From contig DASP01000007.1 of assembly GCA_002503825.1 (NCBI GenBank), forward strand, positions 124,001-188,000: 64,000 nucleotides of DNA. The letters run 5' to 3'. Every line of letters starts with the position of its first letter. The stretch's first letter is position 1. Under the pieces are notes generated by a model, which was not told the origin of the DNA, made no database searches, and saw only the letters and a list, made by a program, of their open reading frames with translations. The stretch is from Methanoregulaceae archaeon UBA467. Its GTDB lineage: Archaea; Halobacteriota; Methanomicrobia; Methanomicrobiales; Methanospirillaceae. This document shows, one piece after another, positions 62,010 to 64,000 of the stretch. The position numbers and the translations under genes are program-made.

Positions 62010-64000
62010 GTGTCCGCCTTGCATTCTGTCCTGTACGTTGATGATGAACCAAGTCTCATTGAAATCGGCAAGCTATTTCTTGAGAGATCCGGGGAATTCT
62101 CCATTGATACAAAAACCTCTGCACGGGACGGCCTGCAGGCCCTGAAAGAACGCCGTTATGATGCAATTATCAGTGATTACCAGATGCCGGAAATGAACGG
62201 CATTGAATTTCTAAAAGAGGTCCGATCTGCCTATGGGGATCTCCCGTTTATCATATTCACCGGGAAGGGCAGGGAAGAGATAGTCATTGAAGCTCTGAAT
62301 AATGGTGCTGATTTCTATCTCCAGAAAAGCGGTGACCCGAACGTACTGTACCCTGAACTCATGCATATAATCAGGCGCACCATCCTGATGCGGGAGACCC
62401 AGTTATTCTTTGCAGAGCAGGAGCAGCGCTACTACGACATCCAGAATGCAAACGATCTTATCCAGAGCGTGGCCCCAGACGGGCATTTCCTGTTCGTAAA
62501 TAAAAAATGGCTGGATACTCTCGGTTACCAGGAACATGAAATCCCGGACATTACGATATTTGATATCATACATGATGAGAGCCTCGAACACTGTAAAGTT
62601 CTGTTCTCCCGGATAATATCAGGCGAGAACGTTGGTATTATCGACGCAGTATTCAAAACCCGCGATGGGAAGAAGGTATATGCCGAGGGTATATCGAGCT
62701 GCAAGATAACGGAGGGAAAACCGCAGTATACCCGGGGGATATTTAAGGATGTGACCGATCGCAAACTTGCCGAGGCAGCCCTTAAAGAAAGCGAAGAGAA
62801 ATTCCGGGCCCTTGTCGAGCACTCGCTTGACGGCATCCTGATTACCGACTTCTACGGGAAGATTCTCTTTTTGAACAATGCGGCAGCCCATATCATTGAG
62901 ACGGCGGATTACCGCAAAATTATCGGGGAGAAGACTGTCCTGGACTTTGTTGCCCCTGAATCACGGGCAGATATTCTCAGGGATTTACATCAAATCGAAC
63001 AGGGGATTGACGCATATCTCACGCAGTATAAATTCATCACCGGGACGCGACGGGAGATCTGGGTTGAGAGTATCGGGAAAAAGATACCATTTGGGAAATG
63101 CGAGGCAATCCTTGTCTCAATACGCGATATTACCGGGCGAAAACATGCTGAAGAGGCATTGCGGGAGGAGGAAAATAAATTTGCCACCGTCTTCCGGAGC
63201 AGTCCGGTCCCTCTCACTCTCGTCCGGGCTGAAGAGGGAACGTTTATTGATGTGAACGATGCCTTTGTGAGAAATACCGGCTATTCCCGCGACGAAGTAA
63301 TAGGTAATACCTCAGAGGGTCTTGGGCTTTATATTGATGAGAATGAACGTGAACGGATGATCTCCCTGTTCCGGACAGAGAGGGGCGTATCTGGAGAGGA
63401 AATGCATTACCGGATAAAAAACGGAGAGATCCGGACCTGCCTGGTCTCTGCCGGCCTTATTATGCTGGGAGGAAAGCCTCATTTCCTCACTACTATTGAT
63501 GACATCACCGAGCGCAAGAACACTGTTACTGCATTCCAGGCCATGGTCAGGGGCATGGTCGGTACCACCGGATTCAATTCACTTCAGAAAATAACCGAAA
63601 GCGTCAGCTCCTGGCTGGGAGCCGATTGTGTCATGGTAGGGGAGATCCAGCCCGACAACCAGACGGTGAAGGTCCTGTCCATGGTCCTCGATGGGAATGA
63701 GATACCTGAGTTTTCCTACACCCTCGAAGGTACACCCTGCAGTAATGTCGTGGAACAGGGGTTCTGCCTGTATCCGGATAATGTATTCCGGCTCTTCCCG
63801 GAGAGCAGGGACCTGTCAGGTTTCAGTTTACGGGGATATATCGGAACACCCCTGCAAAATTCCGGGGGGAAGGTTTTTGGGACCCTCTGTGCGCTTTCCC
63901 GGAGTCCTATGAAATCCACCAATATTGATCGGGAGATCCTGGATATTATCGCCGTGAAAGCTGCCGCAGAGATCGAGCGTACCCAGATGGAGCGTGCACT
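62010..64000 (+). CDS. Receiver-PAS sensor protein, 5' part (runs off the window)
   Basis: The frame is open from a GTG at 62010 (a TTG at 62019 is the alternative) to the window edge. It encodes an intact receiver domain (SVLYVDDEPSLIEIGKLF at the start, phospho-Asp in DAIISDYQMPEM, Lys in YLQKSGDP) followed by three PAS domains (about residues 125-260, 265-385, 390-510) and the start of a GAF-like domain. It has no ATG. Proteins with this start in methanogens usually end in a histidine kinase. Repeat copy C lies in its upstream gap. Confidence 0.88.
   Translation, partial: MSALHSVLYVDDEPSLIEIGKLFLERSGEFSIDTKTSARDGLQALKERRYDAIISDYQMPEMNGIEFLKEVRSAYGDLPFIIFTGKGREEIVIEALNNGADFYLQKSGDPNVLYPELMHIIRRTILMRETQLFFAEQEQRYYDIQNANDLIQSVAPDGHFLFVNKKWLDTLGYQEHEIPDITIFDIIHDESLEHCKVLFSRIISGENVGIIDAVFKTRDGKKVYAEGISSCKITEGKPQYTRGIFKDVTDRKLAEAALKESEEKFRALVEHSLDGILITDFYGKILFLNNAAAHIIETADYRKIIGEKTVLDFVAPESRADILRDLHQIEQGIDAYLTQYKFITGTRREIWVESIGKKIPFGKCEAILVSIRDITGRKHAEEALREEENKFATVFRSSPVPLTLVRAEEGTFIDVNDAFVRNTGYSRDEVIGNTSEGLGLYIDENERERMISLFRTERGVSGEEMHYRIKNGEIRTCLVSAGLIMLGGKPHFLTTIDDITERKNTVTAFQAMVRGMVGTTGFNSLQKITESVSSWLGADCVMVGEIQPDNQTVKVLSMVLDGNEIPEFSYTLEGTPCSNVVEQGFCLYPDNVFRLFPESRDLSGFSLRGYIGTPLQNSGGKVFGTLCALSRSPMKSTNIDREILDIIAVKAAAEIERTQMERA

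Noticed and set aside
1..64000. tRNA, rRNA and CRISPR arrays
   Set aside because: I read both strands for cloverleaf-like TTCGA loops and for regular spaced repeats and saw none; a covariance-model scan was not possible.

Overview
The window looks like a chromosomal segment of a hydrogenotrophic or formate-using methanogen of the order Methanomicrobiales, probably close to Methanoregula. The evidence is an F420-dependent formate dehydrogenase pair (fdhA-fdhB), a form III RuBisCO, an MsvR-like V4R redox regulator, a methanogenesis-marker-11/TiaS-like protein, many PAS-rich archaeal sensors, archaeal TATA boxes close to start codons (leaderless genes), and a lack of rRNA, tRNA, IS elements or CRISPR arrays. 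Genus is inference; no search was run.

Layout. 1-2.1 kb: the 5' part of an Nre DNA-repair gene cut by the window edge, an MsvR-like regulator, and a divergent small HTH gene sharing a promoter with two tandem TTCGTA-type dyads. 2.5-5.6 kb: degenerate P-loop ATPase, MscS channel and a DUF389 membrane protein. 5.6-8.3 kb: ACT protein, homoserine dehydrogenase and an HTH-fused TiaS/marker-11-like protein in one operon behind a perfect palindrome. 8.4-14.4 kb: a stress-protein/ion-permease pair, then a histidine kinase coupled to a membrane multi-PAS protein that has no kinase domain. 14.4-16.3 kb: an OLD-like ATPase plus a small TOPRIM protein, a candidate defence pair. 16.4-30.4 kb: TPR protein, flippase, ABC exporter, CBS protein, MFS transporter, iron-sulfur flavoprotein, SemiSWEET, nitroreductase-like protein, ferredoxin, GntP permease and small envelope proteins. 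30.5-34.9 kb: RuBisCO, a LonC-like protease and a relic of a receiver domain.

35.3-39.9 kb is an organoarsenical-type cluster (ArsG-like, ArsF-like, two DGC proteins, thioredoxin, ArsP-type permease) divergent from an ArsR with a palindromic operator. 40.4-42.9 kb is a sulfur-trafficking operon: YeeE/YedE split into two genes, a three-module DsrE protein and a TusA-like protein without its CPxP motif. 43.3-46.5 kb is formate dehydrogenase. 47-53 kb holds a TPR protein, an HTH/PAS/GAF sensor and a P-type ATPase. 53.4-55.8 kb pairs a membrane-tethered wHTH protein carrying a long low-complexity outer region with a secreted protein whose leader contains a hairpin. 56-59 kb is an AT-rich stretch with a cluster of small Cys-rich proteins, two of them a recent tandem duplication and two very short. 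59.1-64 kb: membrane serine hydrolase, rhodanese lipoprotein and a leaderless receiver/PAS sensor running off the window.

A three-copy dispersed non-coding repeat of about 230-250 bp (26.0, 39.9 and 61.7 kb), always on the plus strand and always next to the 3' end of a gene, is the most striking structure not explained by genes. The strongest candidates for an undescribed system are the ATPase/TOPRIM pair, the split-YedE sulfur operon, the membrane-tethered regulator with its secreted neighbour, and this repeat.
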